A stretch of DNA of 64,000 nucleotides from Solimonas flava DSM 18980 (GCF_000426685.1 NZ_AUFV01000008.1:273644-337643), one strand, 5' to 3'. Counted from the first letter of the stretch, positions 54,359-62,696 are shown. The notes: generated by a model not told the origin, from the letters alone. Translations and numbers: made by a program.

Positions 54359-56800
54359 TCAGGCCGGCGCCGACTGCATCGGCTTGCTGCCGAGGTCCTC
54401 GGCGACGATCGCCGAGAGATCGACGCTCTCGCCGACCAGCAGGTCCTTGCGGCCGACGAACGAAGGCTTGAGCAGCCACACGATCAGCGGCAGCACGACC
54501 AGCGCGAGGATCATGTTGATGAGCATGATCAGCGTCAGCAGCAGGCCCATGTCCGCCATGAACTTGAGGTCGGACAGGAAGTACCAGGGCAGGATGCCGA
54601 TCATCATGATCGAGGCGGTGAACATGATCGCCTTGCCGGTCGTCGTCAGCGCCGCGGTCAGCGTGCGGCCCCAGTCGTGATCCTGGCCGTGGTATTCCTC
54701 GCAGATGCGCGACAGCAGGTAGATGCCGTAGTCGATGCCGACGCCGATGCCGATCGCCGCGACCAGCATCGAGTTGACGTCGAGGCCGATGCCCATCAGG
54801 TGCATCGTCGACAGCAGCACGACGTTCGACAGATTGACCGGCAGCAGCAGGATCAGGCCGGCGACCAGCGAGCGGTAGGCCAGCGAGCAGCCGATCAGGA
54901 TCACCAGGTTGAGGCAGCCGATAATCAGCCAGTGGTAACGGTCGACGACGTTGTTGACCGCCTGCTGCAAGGCAATCGTGCCGGTGCCGAGACGGATCAG
55001 GAACGCCTTGTGGTCGGCGCCGACCTTGTCGATCGCGCGGCGCGCCTCGGCCAGCGCGGCATCGACCGTCTCCTGCCTGTTGTCCTTGAACCACAGCGAC
55101 ACGGTGCCGTTCTGCTGTTCGAAGTCGATGACGTTGGAGAAGGCTTTCGGGCTGCTGCCGACCATCACCGCGCCGGCGGCGGCGTTGACGGCGGCGTCGG
55201 TCGGATCGAGCGGCGCCCATTTCGGGTTGCCGCCGGAGAACAGGCGGTTAGCCTCCATCAGATAGTCGCCGAACGACAGCGTCGCGCGCGGCGGCTGCGG
55301 CGAGCGCTCGATCTCGGCCTGCAGGGCCTGCATCGTCAGCACCGTGTCGGCCTGACGCGTGACGCGGCTCGGGCTCTTCTGGTCCTTGGCCTCGAACACG
55401 ATCTCCAGCGTGTTGACGCCGGGGAAGTTGCGGTTGATCTGCGCGACGCCCTCGTTGTACTCCGACTCCGGCCACAGCAGATTGCTGCCCTCGACCGGGT
55501 TGCCGATCTTGATCTGCAGCGCGGTGTAGATCGCGGCGACGCTGCCGACCGCGACGATCAGCGTCGTCACGCGCGCCGGCCGGCCGTAGGTGGTCGCGGC
55601 GACGCCGCGCAGCAGCTGCGAGAACTTGCGGTGCACGCCGCCGCCGCCGTGGCCGACCAGCTTGTCGATGTTCTTCGGCGGCGGCAGCACCGACAGCAGC
55701 AGCGAGATCAGGAAGGTGCCGGTCGGGATCAGCCAGATCGCCCAGAAGCCGCAGAACAGCGCGAAGCGTTCCATCGCCGGAATCGGCGCGATGGCGATCA
55801 GGAAGATGCCGACGATGTCGGTGAAGATGCCGAGCACGCTCGGCACCATCATCACGCCCATGGTGATCTCGGCCGCCTTCTCGCGGTCGCGAAGATGCGC
55901 GTAGATCTCGTAATAGCGTTCGGTGAACTGCACGCAGTGCGAGAACGAGCGCGCGATCAGCAGCAGCGGCACGATCATCAGCAGCGGCTCGATCGGCGAC
56001 TTCAGCCAGCCGACGAAGCCGAAACCCCAGATCGCGGCGACGGCGCTGGTGACGATCGGCGTGACGACGCCGACCACGTTGCGCATGTACAGCGCCAGGG
56101 TGATGACCAGCGCGGCGAGCGTCACCGCGAAGATCACGAACATCTGGCTTTCGTAGCGATAGACCCAGCCGGTCAGCGCCGGCTGGCCGGCGAGATGCAC
56201 GTCGTGATGCTCGTCGCGCGCCGCTTCGACGAGCTTCTGCATGTAGTTGAAGGCTTCGCCGTAATCGAGCAGGCGCTCGATGAACGTGGCGTTGATCAGC
56301 GTCGCCGTGCCGTCGCCGGAGATCAGGAAGTTGCGCGCGCCCGGCGCCTTGTCGACGCGGGCCCGGAACTCGGCGATCTCTTCCGGCGTGGTCGGCGCGT
56401 GATCCTCCATCAGCGGACGCACGTCGATGCCGTAAGGCGTCGCTTCGGCGTAACGCGCTTTCTCGGTCGCGATCGACAGGATCTGGTCATGGTCGACGCC
56501 GGGCGCGAGATCGACGTCGCGCGTCAGCTTCCAGACCTTGGCCAGCGTCTCGGGATTGTAGATGTCACCATCCTTGCGCTGGATCATCAGCGTGAAGGTC
56601 AGCGGATTGCCGAAGTTCGGATGATCCTTGTAGACCTGCACGAACGGATCGTCCTTCGGCAGCAGGTCGGAGAAGATCGTCTTGAGTTCGACGTTGCGCA
56701 GTCCGACCGCGAAGAATGCCGTGACGAGCGCGAACAGCAGCGTCGTGAAACCGCGGTGACGCATCACCAGGGCGGCGAGCCTGAAGCGAAAGCTTTCCAT
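54359..56800 (-). CDS. MMPL/RND family transporter
   Basis: 813-residue inner-membrane transporter of the RND superfamily (MMPL/hydrophobe efflux branch). Seen: first helix at about 18-33 (FTTLLFALVTAFFAVGL), large periplasmic loop, a helix cluster near 225-430, second half beginning near 425 with a second large loop, and GIGVGIDYGIYLLSRI with the acidic proton-relay residue in the fourth-helix equivalent of the second half. Such proteins export lipids or, in degradation clusters, move hydrophobic substrates. First full-length gene of its operon, downstream of a LuxR-type operator. Confidence 0.9.
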   Translation of the reverse strand: MESFRFRLAALVMRHRGFTTLLFALVTAFFAVGLRNVELKTIFSDLLPKDDPFVQVYKDHPNFGNPLTFTLMIQRKDGDIYNPETLAKVWKLTRDVDLAPGVDHDQILSIATEKARYAEATPYGIDVRPLMEDHAPTTPEEIAEFRARVDKAPGARNFLISGDGTATLINATFIERLLDYGEAFNYMQKLVEAARDEHHDVHLAGQPALTGWVYRYESQMFVIFAVTLAALVITLALYMRNVVGVVTPIVTSAVAAIWGFGFVGWLKSPIEPLLMIVPLLLIARSFSHCVQFTERYYEIYAHLRDREKAAEITMGVMMVPSVLGIFTDIVGIFLIAIAPIPAMERFALFCGFWAIWLIPTGTFLISLLLSVLPPPKNIDKLVGHGGGGVHRKFSQLLRGVAATTYGRPARVTTLIVAVGSVAAIYTALQIKIGNPVEGSNLLWPESEYNEGVAQINRNFPGVNTLEIVFEAKDQKSPSRVTRQADTVLTMQALQAEIERSPQPPRATLSFGDYLMEANRLFSGGNPKWAPLDPTDAAVNAAAGAVMVGSSPKAFSNVIDFEQQNGTVSLWFKDNRQETVDAALAEARRAIDKVGADHKAFLIRLGTGTIALQQAVNNVVDRYHWLIIGCLNLVILIGCSLAYRSLVAGLILLLPVNLSNVVLLSTMHLMGIGLDVNSMLVAAIGIGVGIDYGIYLLSRICEEYHGQDHDWGRTLTAALTTTGKAIMFTASIMMIGILPWYFLSDLKFMADMGLLLTLIMLINMILALVVLPLIVWLLKPSFVGRKDLLVGESVDLSAIVAEDLGSKPMQSAPA

Positions 56801-56861
56801 GTCGTTTCCGGATAGGCCGGCGGCTGCCGGCGTGACCTGCCCCGAGGGCAGAACGGCGGGA

Positions 56862-56927
56862 TCAGCAGCGCGGCGAGCAGGTCATGGCGAACGACAGGTC
56901 CACCACGCGGACGGGGGCAGGCAACAT
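56862..56927 (-). CDS. candidate 21-residue leader peptide
   Basis: A 22-codon ORF, MLPAPVRVVDLSFAMTC then SPRC, preceded by GAGGAGAGAGCC, one of the best ribosome sites in the window. It is the first ORF of the transport operon, about 70 nt after the predicted transcription start and 62 nt before the MMPL gene. The C-terminal TCSPRC with two cysteines is unusual. Could be an attenuating leader, a small secreted or modified peptide, or chance; I know no matching family. Confidence 0.4.
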   Translation of the reverse strand: MLPAPVRVVDLSFAMTCSPRC

Positions 56928-57003
56928 GGCTCTCTCCTCACTCGATGGCAGGGATCGGTCCGCGTCGCGGATGCCGTCGCTGCCTGTATTGATGGGAGCA
57001 GAA

Positions 57004-57045
57004 ACTAAGTTCGGCCCCGCCCTGCCGCACTACACGAACGGGTAG
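57004..57045 (-). promoter_or_regulatory. LuxR-type operator and promoter of transport operon
   Basis: CTACACGAACGGGTAG at 57030-57045 matches the dyad of 48191 at 13 of 16 positions. On the minus strand CTTAGT (57009-57004) follows after exactly 20 bp, as at the ketone operon. A half-site CTACCCG lies at 57061-57067, three helical turns (31 bp) from the dyad centre. The 56801-57182 gap otherwise holds only the leader ORF. The region is also upstream of the divergent DUF1295 gene. Confidence 0.65.
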
Positions 57046-57182
57046 TTTTCGCGCAGCCGCCTACCCGCGCCGCTCATGCTGGGCTGCAACATGACCTGCT
57101 GCATGCAGGTGAGGCGGCGCCCGTCCGGATCGACCATCGTCGCCTCGCGGCAGCGGGCCGCGCACCGAAACAGGAGGGCCCC

Positions 57183-58049
57183 GTGCGTCCGAGAACGGCG
57201 GCATTCGCGCTGATCTTCGTCGCCTACCTGACCGCGACCGGCGCCGCGCTCGCGCTGCTGGCCGGCGCGCCGGCGACGGCGCCGTGGGACGCGCTGCTCG
57301 CCGATCTCGCCGCCACTGTCGTCGTCTTCGCGTTCAGCCGCCGCTATCGCAACTCCAGCTTCTACGATCCGTACTGGAGCGTGATACCGCCGCTGCTGGC
57401 GCTGTGGTGGTTCGCGCACCGCGCCGACGGCGTCGATCTGTCGCGCGCCGCGATCGTCGTCGCGCTGGTCTGGCTGTGGGGCATCCGCCTGACCGCGAAC
57501 TGGGCGCGCCACTGGGGCGGGCTCGCGCACGAGGACTGGCGCTATCCGCTGGTGCGTGCGCGGGCCGGACGCCACGCGCGGCTCGCCGACTTCCTCGGCA
57601 TCCACCTGATGCCGACGCTGCAGGTGTTCGTCGCCAGCCTGCCGATCTACGCGGTGATGACGCGGGGCACGGCGCCGCTCGGCGCGCTCGACCTGCTCGC
57701 CGCCGTCGTCACGCTCGGCGCGATCCTGATCGAGACCGTCGCCGATCTGCAGCTGCACGCGTACCTCGCGCGCAAGCCGCGCGGCGGCTTCATCGCCCAC
57801 GGCCTCTGGGCCTGGTCGCGACACCCGAACTACCTCGGCGAAGTGTCGTTCTGGTGGGGACTACTGCTGTTCGGCCTCGCCGCGGCGCCGTCGGCGTGGT
57901 GGTGGCTGCCGTGGGGCGCGCTGGCGATGACGGCGATGTTCGTGTTCGTCAGCATCCCGCTCATGGACCGGCGCAACCTCGAGCGGCGCCCGGCCTACGC
58001 CGAGCACATGCGCCGCGTCCCGGCGCTGCTGCCGCGGCCACCGCGGTGA
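57183..58049 (+). CDS. DUF1295 membrane protein (steroid 5-alpha-reductase-like fold)
   Basis: 288-residue polytopic membrane protein of the DUF1295 family, related by fold to steroid 5-alpha reductase and isoprenylcysteine methyltransferase. Seen: about seven hydrophobic segments, RYRNSSFYDPYWSV near 55-68, GIRLTANWARHW, and the C-terminal family signature WSRHPNYLGEVSFWWG near 202-217. Start is GTG 57183 preceded by GAGGG. It diverges from the LuxR-box-controlled transport operon. Reaction not known for this group; a lipid reductase role is possible. Confidence 0.85.
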   Translation: MRPRTAAFALIFVAYLTATGAALALLAGAPATAPWDALLADLAATVVVFAFSRRYRNSSFYDPYWSVIPPLLALWWFAHRADGVDLSRAAIVVALVWLWGIRLTANWARHWGGLAHEDWRYPLVRARAGRHARLADFLGIHLMPTLQVFVASLPIYAVMTRGTAPLGALDLLAAVVTLGAILIETVADLQLHAYLARKPRGGFIAHGLWAWSRHPNYLGEVSFWWGLLLFGLAAAPSAWWWLPWGALAMTAMFVFVSIPLMDRRNLERRPAYAEHMRRVPALLPRPPR

Positions 58050-58148
58050 CCACCGCGGCGCCGAGTCATCCCGCAAATGGATCAGGCCTGCACCGGAGCG
58101 CGGTGCGGTAATTTGCGCGGCCGCTCGTGGCCGCTACGGAGACCTCTC

Positions 58149-58649
58149 ATGCCGCGCATCGCCGTCGCCGACGATCTCGGCTCCTGGCTGTCGCTGCGCC
58201 CCGAACTCGGCGCCGGACTCGTCGCGCTCAGCGAGGCGGTCTACAGCCAGAGCCGCCTGACGCCGCGCATTCACGAACTGGCGCGCATGCGCATCGCGCT
58301 CGCCAACGAGTGCGAGGTCTGCCGGCGCGCACGCTACGCGCCGGGCTCGGATACCGGCCTCGACGCGGCGTTCTACGAGCACGTCGCCGACTGGCGCCGC
58401 TGGCCCGGCTACAGCGTGCGCGAGAAGCTCGCCGCCGAATACGCCGAGGGCCTCGCGCACGACCACCTGCGCCTGCGCGACGACGCCGATTTCTGGCAGC
58501 GCCTGCACCGGCACTACAGCGACGGCGAGATCGTCGATCTGGCGATCTGCTGCGCGCTGTGGCTCGGCGCCGGCCGCACGATGCGCGTGCTCGATCTGGG
58601 CCAGAGCTGCACGCTGACGCTGGAGCGCGGCGCGATGGCGGTGGTTTAA
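58149..58649 (+). CDS. carboxymuconolactone decarboxylase/AhpD-like protein
   Basis: 166-residue all-helical protein of the CMD/AhpD superfamily. Seen: ELARMRIALANECEVCRRAR with the redox CxxC (C55, C58), followed by helices EYAEGLAHD and LAICCALWLGAGRTMRVL. The usual histidine two residues after the second cysteine region is arginine here. ATG 58149 has GGAG eight nt upstream; the frame is open to 58077 but without a ribosome site. Likely a thiol-based peroxidase-like or decarboxylase-like protein; substrate unknown. Confidence 0.82.
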   Translation: MPRIAVADDLGSWLSLRPELGAGLVALSEAVYSQSRLTPRIHELARMRIALANECEVCRRARYAPGSDTGLDAAFYEHVADWRRWPGYSVREKLAAEYAEGLAHDHLRLRDDADFWQRLHRHYSDGEIVDLAICCALWLGAGRTMRVLDLGQSCTLTLERGAMAVV

Positions 58650-58685
58650 GCTGCGCGCCCGCCCGCCGCCGCGCCGCCGCCCCGC

Positions 58686-59225
58686 ATGGCCCAGACCGCC
58701 ACGCTGTACCACTTCACGATCCAGCTCGCCGACGTCGATCGCGGCGTCTACGCGGACTTCGAGCTGCGCGTCGCCCGCCAGCCGTCGGAAACCGCCGAGT
58801 TCATGCTCGCGCGCGTACTCGCCTACTGTCTCGAATACCAGGACGGCATCGCGCTGACCGAGGGCGTCGCCGCGGTCGACGAACCGGCGCTGCTGGTGCG
58901 CGATCTCACCGGCCGCGTGACGGCCTGGATCGAGATCGGCGCGCCCGACGCCGAGCGCCTGCATCGCGGCAGCAAGCTCGCCGGCCGCGCGGCGGTCTAC
59001 ACGCACCGCGATCCGGGGCCGCTGCTCGCCCAGCTCGCCGGCCGCAAGATCCACCGCGGCGACGAAATCCCGGTCTACGAACTCGGCCGCACCTTCGTCG
59101 CCGACGCTGCCGCCCGCCTCGAACGACGCAGCCGCCTCGCCGTCTCGGTCACCGAGCGCCAGCTCTACCTCGACCTCGACGGCCAGCCGTTGACGACGAC
59201 GCTGGTCGAGCATCGCCTCGGCTGA
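58686..59225 (+). CDS. yaeQ: YaeQ family protein
   Basis: 179-residue YaeQ protein, PD-(D/E)xK nuclease-like fold with unproven function. Seen: LYHFTIQLADVDRGVYADFELRVARQPSET split over the N-terminus, LAYCLEYQDGIALTEG, WIEIGAPDAERLHRGSKLA with the acidic core residues, and the C-terminal LYLDLDGQPLTT. Length and order are normal. It follows the CMD gene by 36 nt on the same strand. Confidence 0.93.
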   Translation: MAQTATLYHFTIQLADVDRGVYADFELRVARQPSETAEFMLARVLAYCLEYQDGIALTEGVAAVDEPALLVRDLTGRVTAWIEIGAPDAERLHRGSKLAGRAAVYTHRDPGPLLAQLAGRKIHRGDEIPVYELGRTFVADAAARLERRSRLAVSVTERQLYLDLDGQPLTTTLVEHRLG

Positions 59226-59455
59226 ACCGCGGCGGACACACTCGCGGCCGAGCGGCCGCCGTCACGCGCCACTTCGATGACGACGCGCTCGACGAAGCCT
59301 GCCGGCTGGCCGCGGCGCGGCCGCTCGACATCGAGGCCCGACTTCGATGGCTGGCCACGCAGCACGTGCCGGCGGCGCCCGGCCCGCTCTGTCGCACCTG
59401 AGTCACGCCGCGGCAGTTACACTCGCCGCCGGATACACAGGCCGGGAAGACCACG

Positions 59456-60370
59456 ATGGGCAAGCGTTGGACTGCGGCGCTGGCGCTGGCTGCCGCGCTC
59501 GGCGCCGGATACTGGTGGCTGGCGCTCGACGGCCGCCTGCCGGACGCGGCGCATTACGACTTCGACCTCGCCGAAGTCCGCCGGCTGGCGGATTCGCTGC
59601 CGGGCGACAAGCCGGCGGCGGTGCAGGTCGAGAAGGTCGCGGCGTTCTCGTTCCCCGAAGCGATGGTGATGGCCGGCGGCGCCTGGCGCGGGCTGGAGAT
59701 CCCGGTCTACGCCTACCGGCTGGTCTACGCCGACCGCACGGTGATGGTCGACAGCGCGCTCGACCGCAGCCTCGCCAAGCCGGCATTCATGGTGCCGTTC
59801 TTCGACGACGCGGCCTACGCGCGCGTCGAAAAGGCGCTCGAACAGGCCGCGCTGATCGTCGTCACGCACGAGCACATGGATCACCTCGGCGGCCTGGCGC
59901 GCCATCCGCAGCTCGCCGCGCTGCTGCCGGCGACGCGGCTGACCGCGGCACAGCTCGCCGAGCCCAAGTATGCGAAGGCCGCCGGCCTGCCAGACGGCGC
60001 GCTGGCCGGCTACGCGCCGTTGCGCTACGAGCGCTACGCGGCGCTCGCGCCCGGCGTCGTACTCGTCGCCGCGCCCGGCCACACGCCGGGCAGCCAGATG
60101 GTCTACGTGCGCCGCGCCGATGGCCGCGAGCTGCTGTTCATCGGCGACGTCGCCTGGCAGATGCGCAACATCGAGGCGCAGCGCGAGCGGCCGCGCTGGG
60201 TCACCGGCGGATTGATCGACGAGGACCGCGTCGCGGTCGCCGGCGAACTCAAGGCGCTCGATGCGCTGCGCCGCGCGGCGCCCGAGCTTCATCTCGTCCC
60301 CGGCCACGACGGCGAGGCGGTCGCCGCGCTGGTCGCCGCCGGCCTGCTGCAACCCGGCTTTCAGGAGTGA
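59456..60370 (+). CDS. MBL-fold metallo-hydrolase, membrane-anchored
   Basis: 304-residue metallo-beta-lactamase-fold hydrolase. Seen: an N-terminal hydrophobic segment (about 7-23) acting as signal or anchor, the metal motif THEHMDHLGG (H138, H140, D142, H143), PGHTPGSQ with the next histidine, FIGDVAW with the bridging aspartate, and VPGHD near the end. All metal ligands are present. Substrate not predictable. Separated from the next SDR gene by four nt, so the two form an operon. Confidence 0.88.
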   Translation: MGKRWTAALALAAALGAGYWWLALDGRLPDAAHYDFDLAEVRRLADSLPGDKPAAVQVEKVAAFSFPEAMVMAGGAWRGLEIPVYAYRLVYADRTVMVDSALDRSLAKPAFMVPFFDDAAYARVEKALEQAALIVVTHEHMDHLGGLARHPQLAALLPATRLTAAQLAEPKYAKAAGLPDGALAGYAPLRYERYAALAPGVVLVAAPGHTPGSQMVYVRRADGRELLFIGDVAWQMRNIEAQRERPRWVTGGLIDEDRVAVAGELKALDALRRAAPELHLVPGHDGEAVAALVAAGLLQPGFQE

Positions 60371-60374
60371 AACG

Positions 60375-61196
60375 ATGACCCGCAATGTGCTCATCACCGG
60401 CGGCAACAGCGGCATCGGCTACGAACTGGCGCTGGCGCTGGCCGCACGCGGCGATCGCGTCGTCATCGCCTCGCGCGATCAGGCGCGCTCGCAGCAGGCA
60501 GTCGACGAAATCCGCGCGCGTCACGCCGATGCGCAGATCGAGGCGCTGCCGCTCGATCTCGGCGACGCCGCCGACGTCGACCGCTTCGCCGCCGAGCTGC
60601 TCGCACGCATGCCGACGCTCGACGTGCTGGCGCTCAACGCCGGTCTCTACACGCTCAAGCTGCGGCGCCTGCCGAGCGGCTACGAGGCGATGATCGGCGT
60701 CATGCACTTCGGCCATTTCCGCCTGACGATGCGTCTGCTCGAAGCGCTCCAGCGCGCCGAGCAGGGCCGCATCGTCGTCACCAGCTCGCTGATGCACCGC
60801 TTCGGCCGCATCGACGAGGCCAGCTTCACCGACCCTTCGCGGCACCGCACCGGCATCAGCGCGTACGCGCAGGCCAAGCTCGCCAACCTGCTGTTCACGC
60901 GCGAACTGGCGCGGCGCCTCGCCGGCACGCCGGTCACCGTCAACGCTTTCCATCCGGGCGCGGTCGCGACCGGCATCTACCGCGAGCTGCCGCTGCAGAC
61001 GCTGATCACCGCGCTGATGCTGACGCCGGCACAGGGCGCCGATACCGCCATGTGGCTGGCGACCGCGCCGGAGCTGCGCCATGTCAGCGGCGAGTACTTC
61101 GTCAAGCGCAAGCAGCAGCGTGGCAGCGCCGCGAGCCGCGACGTCGCGCTCGCCGGCCGGCTCTGGGCACTGAGCGAAGCAACGCTGTCAGGCTGA
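60375..61196 (+). CDS. short-chain dehydrogenase, retinol dehydrogenase-like
   Basis: 273-residue SDR of the retinol dehydrogenase/WW-domain oxidoreductase type. Seen: LITGGNSGIGYELA (6-19), SRDQARS after the second strand (arginine, suggesting NADP), LALNAGLYT, the serine in VVTSSLMHR, YAQAKLAN with the catalytic tyrosine and lysine, and FHPGAVATGIYRE. Preceded by GGAG about nine nt from ATG 60375. Co-transcribed with the MBL hydrolase. Confidence 0.87.
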   Translation: MTRNVLITGGNSGIGYELALALAARGDRVVIASRDQARSQQAVDEIRARHADAQIEALPLDLGDAADVDRFAAELLARMPTLDVLALNAGLYTLKLRRLPSGYEAMIGVMHFGHFRLTMRLLEALQRAEQGRIVVTSSLMHRFGRIDEASFTDPSRHRTGISAYAQAKLANLLFTRELARRLAGTPVTVNAFHPGAVATGIYRELPLQTLITALMLTPAQGADTAMWLATAPELRHVSGEYFVKRKQQRGSAASRDVALAGRLWALSEATLSG

Positions 61197-61215
61197 GGGA
61201 AGGCCTGAAAAACGC

Positions 61216-61428
61216 CGTCATCGCGAGGCCGCACAGCGGCCGCGGCGATCCGGATACGCCGCTTGTTGCACAGGGTGCTGCTGGATGGCTTCGTCGCCCG
61301 GGCCCCCTCGGAAACCTCTGAATAGATCCGTCATCGCGAGGCCGCGCGGCGGCCGTGGCGATCCGGAGACGCCGCTTGTTGCATAGGGTGCCTGGATGGC
61401 TTCGTCGTCTGCGGCTTCTCGCAATGAC
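61216..61428. repeat. tandem REP-like repeats with inverted ends
   Basis: Two direct copies begin with CGTCATCGCGAGGCCGC at 61216 and 61329 and continue in parallel (GGCGATCCGGA.ACGCCGCTT, then TGTTGCA.AGGGTGC and GGATGGCTTCGTCG). Copy 2 ends with CTCGCAATGAC (61418-61428), the inverted complement of its start at 10 of 11 positions; copy 1 lacks that end. This is the pattern of dispersed REP/BIME-type intergenic repeats. Lies between the SDR and HAD genes, which end towards it. Confidence 0.75.
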
Positions 61429-61461
61429 CACGTATGCGCTTTTTCGGAGGTTCCCGAGCCG

Positions 61462-62274
61462 CTACGCCGGCACCGCGGCGATCAGCTCGCGCGCCAGCGC
61501 GTTCAGATCGCCGAGGCTGCCGACCACGGCATCCGGCACGTGCGGATGGCGGATCGTGCCAGGGAAGATCCTGTCGATCCACGCGCGATCCCAGCCGGCG
61601 CCGTTGTAGAACACCGCCGTCACGCCGGCCTGCTTGGCGGCGATCACATCGGTGGTGCTGTCGCCGACGTACCAGCAGCCGAGGCCCGGCGCCACGCCGA
61701 GTTCGTCGAGCGCCTTGAGCACGAGGTCCGGATGCGGTTTGCGGCGGCTGACGTCATCGCCGCAGACCATGGTGTCGAACAGCTCGTGCCAGCCTTCGGC
61801 ATCGACCGTGTAGATCTCGTGCGCCATGAAATGCCGCGCGCGGTTCGACAGCACGCCGAGACGCAGGCCCAGCGCGCGCAGCTCCAGCAGGCGCTCGCGC
61901 GCATCGGCCTCCAACGGCCGCACCGCACCGAAGTGCCGCGCATAGCTCTTGTCGAACTCGCGATGGGCGATCACCTTGGCTTCCTGATCGGCACCGAACA
62001 GCACCTCGAACACATCGGTTCGCGAGATGCGCCGTTCGGCCTTGATCTTCGGGTGCAGGCGCGCGTGCTCGCGCACGTACTTGACGAGCTTGGCGTCCTC
62101 CAGCGTCTTCGACCGGCCCGGCGGCACCAGCCGCTCGATCAGTCCGAGCGGCCCGAGCCGCGGCAGCACATCGTCGAGCGCGTAGTACATCGCGTCCATC
62201 GTGTCGACCAGCGTGGCGTGCCAGTCGAACAGGATCACGCGCGGGCGCGCGCGCGGAATCTGCAGGATGCTCAT
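61462..62274 (-). CDS. HAD family hydrolase with DxH motif I
   Basis: 270-residue haloacid dehalogenase-type phosphatase. Seen: motif I ILFDWHATLVDT, with nucleophile D17 but histidine (H19) in place of the usual second aspartate; a helical cap (about 30-120); motif II LGVLSNR (serine/asparagine), motif III lysine in SRRKPHPDLVLKAL, and motif IV WYVGDSTTD. Resembles phosphoglycolate phosphatases apart from motif I. The substitution removes the usual acid/base, so activity may be altered. Start ATG 62274. Confidence 0.86.
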   Translation of the reverse strand: MSILQIPRARPRVILFDWHATLVDTMDAMYYALDDVLPRLGPLGLIERLVPPGRSKTLEDAKLVKYVREHARLHPKIKAERRISRTDVFEVLFGADQEAKVIAHREFDKSYARHFGAVRPLEADARERLLELRALGLRLGVLSNRARHFMAHEIYTVDAEGWHELFDTMVCGDDVSRRKPHPDLVLKALDELGVAPGLGCWYVGDSTTDVIAAKQAGVTAVFYNGAGWDRAWIDRIFPGTIRHPHVPDAVVGSLGDLNALARELIAAVPA

Positions 62275-62696
62275 GGCGATCCGTTCTCGTCTCCTCGCCC
62301 GCAGGCTCCGCCACCCGAGCCGGCGGCGTCAAGGCGTGGATTCCTTCAGCGGCACGCCGCCGTGGCCCGCCCCGCCGCAGCCGCGTGCCCTGGCCAGCCG
62401 TCAAAGCGCGCGGCACGAACGACATCCCGATCGCCGTCGCCGACGGCCTGAAGGCTTCCCCGAGGCGATCACCGCCTTCTTCCCCGATACGGCGGTCCGG
62501 CCCTGCATCGTGCAGCTGATCCGAGATTCGACACCGGTTCTCAGACAAAACCTCCGGCACGCGCGGATGCCGCTTGCCGCTGAACGGGATGCAGCGTTTA
62601 ATTCAACGACAAGAGGTTTTTTCGGTGCGCAGGCTGTAATGCAGCGAGCGCATCCTGCTCCGGAGTTGATCCACCAGACTGAGGAGAAACCGACGA
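62275..62696. other. gap with mobile-element debris
   Basis: About 420 bp right of the HAD gene with no intact gene. It contains the IS256-type remnant at 62400-62530. From about 62530 the base composition falls toward the cassette region. I see no terminator and no other clear feature. Confidence 0.5.
62400..62530 (+). pseudogene. IS256-family transposase remnant, frameshifted
   Basis: Translates as VKARGTNDIPIAVADGLK and, after loss of one base at about 62454, FPEAITAFFPDTAVRPCIV then QLIRDS. This is the DGLKGFPEAI...FP.T....CIVHLIR core of IS256 (mutator) transposases, which spans about 45 of 400 residues. The missing base turns GGC into GC. Only this fragment remains; no inverted repeats were recognised. 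Confidence 0.8.

Noticed and set aside
51948..55220. 1090-codon minus-strand frame
   Set aside because: Only its last 315 codons (the YCF48 protein) are real; the rest overlaps DUF1329 and MMPL in another frame.
59261..59401. Coding-looking stretch VTRHFDDDALDEACRLAA after yaeQ
   Set aside because: No start codon or ribosome site in frame, and no recognised family; at most a gene remnant.
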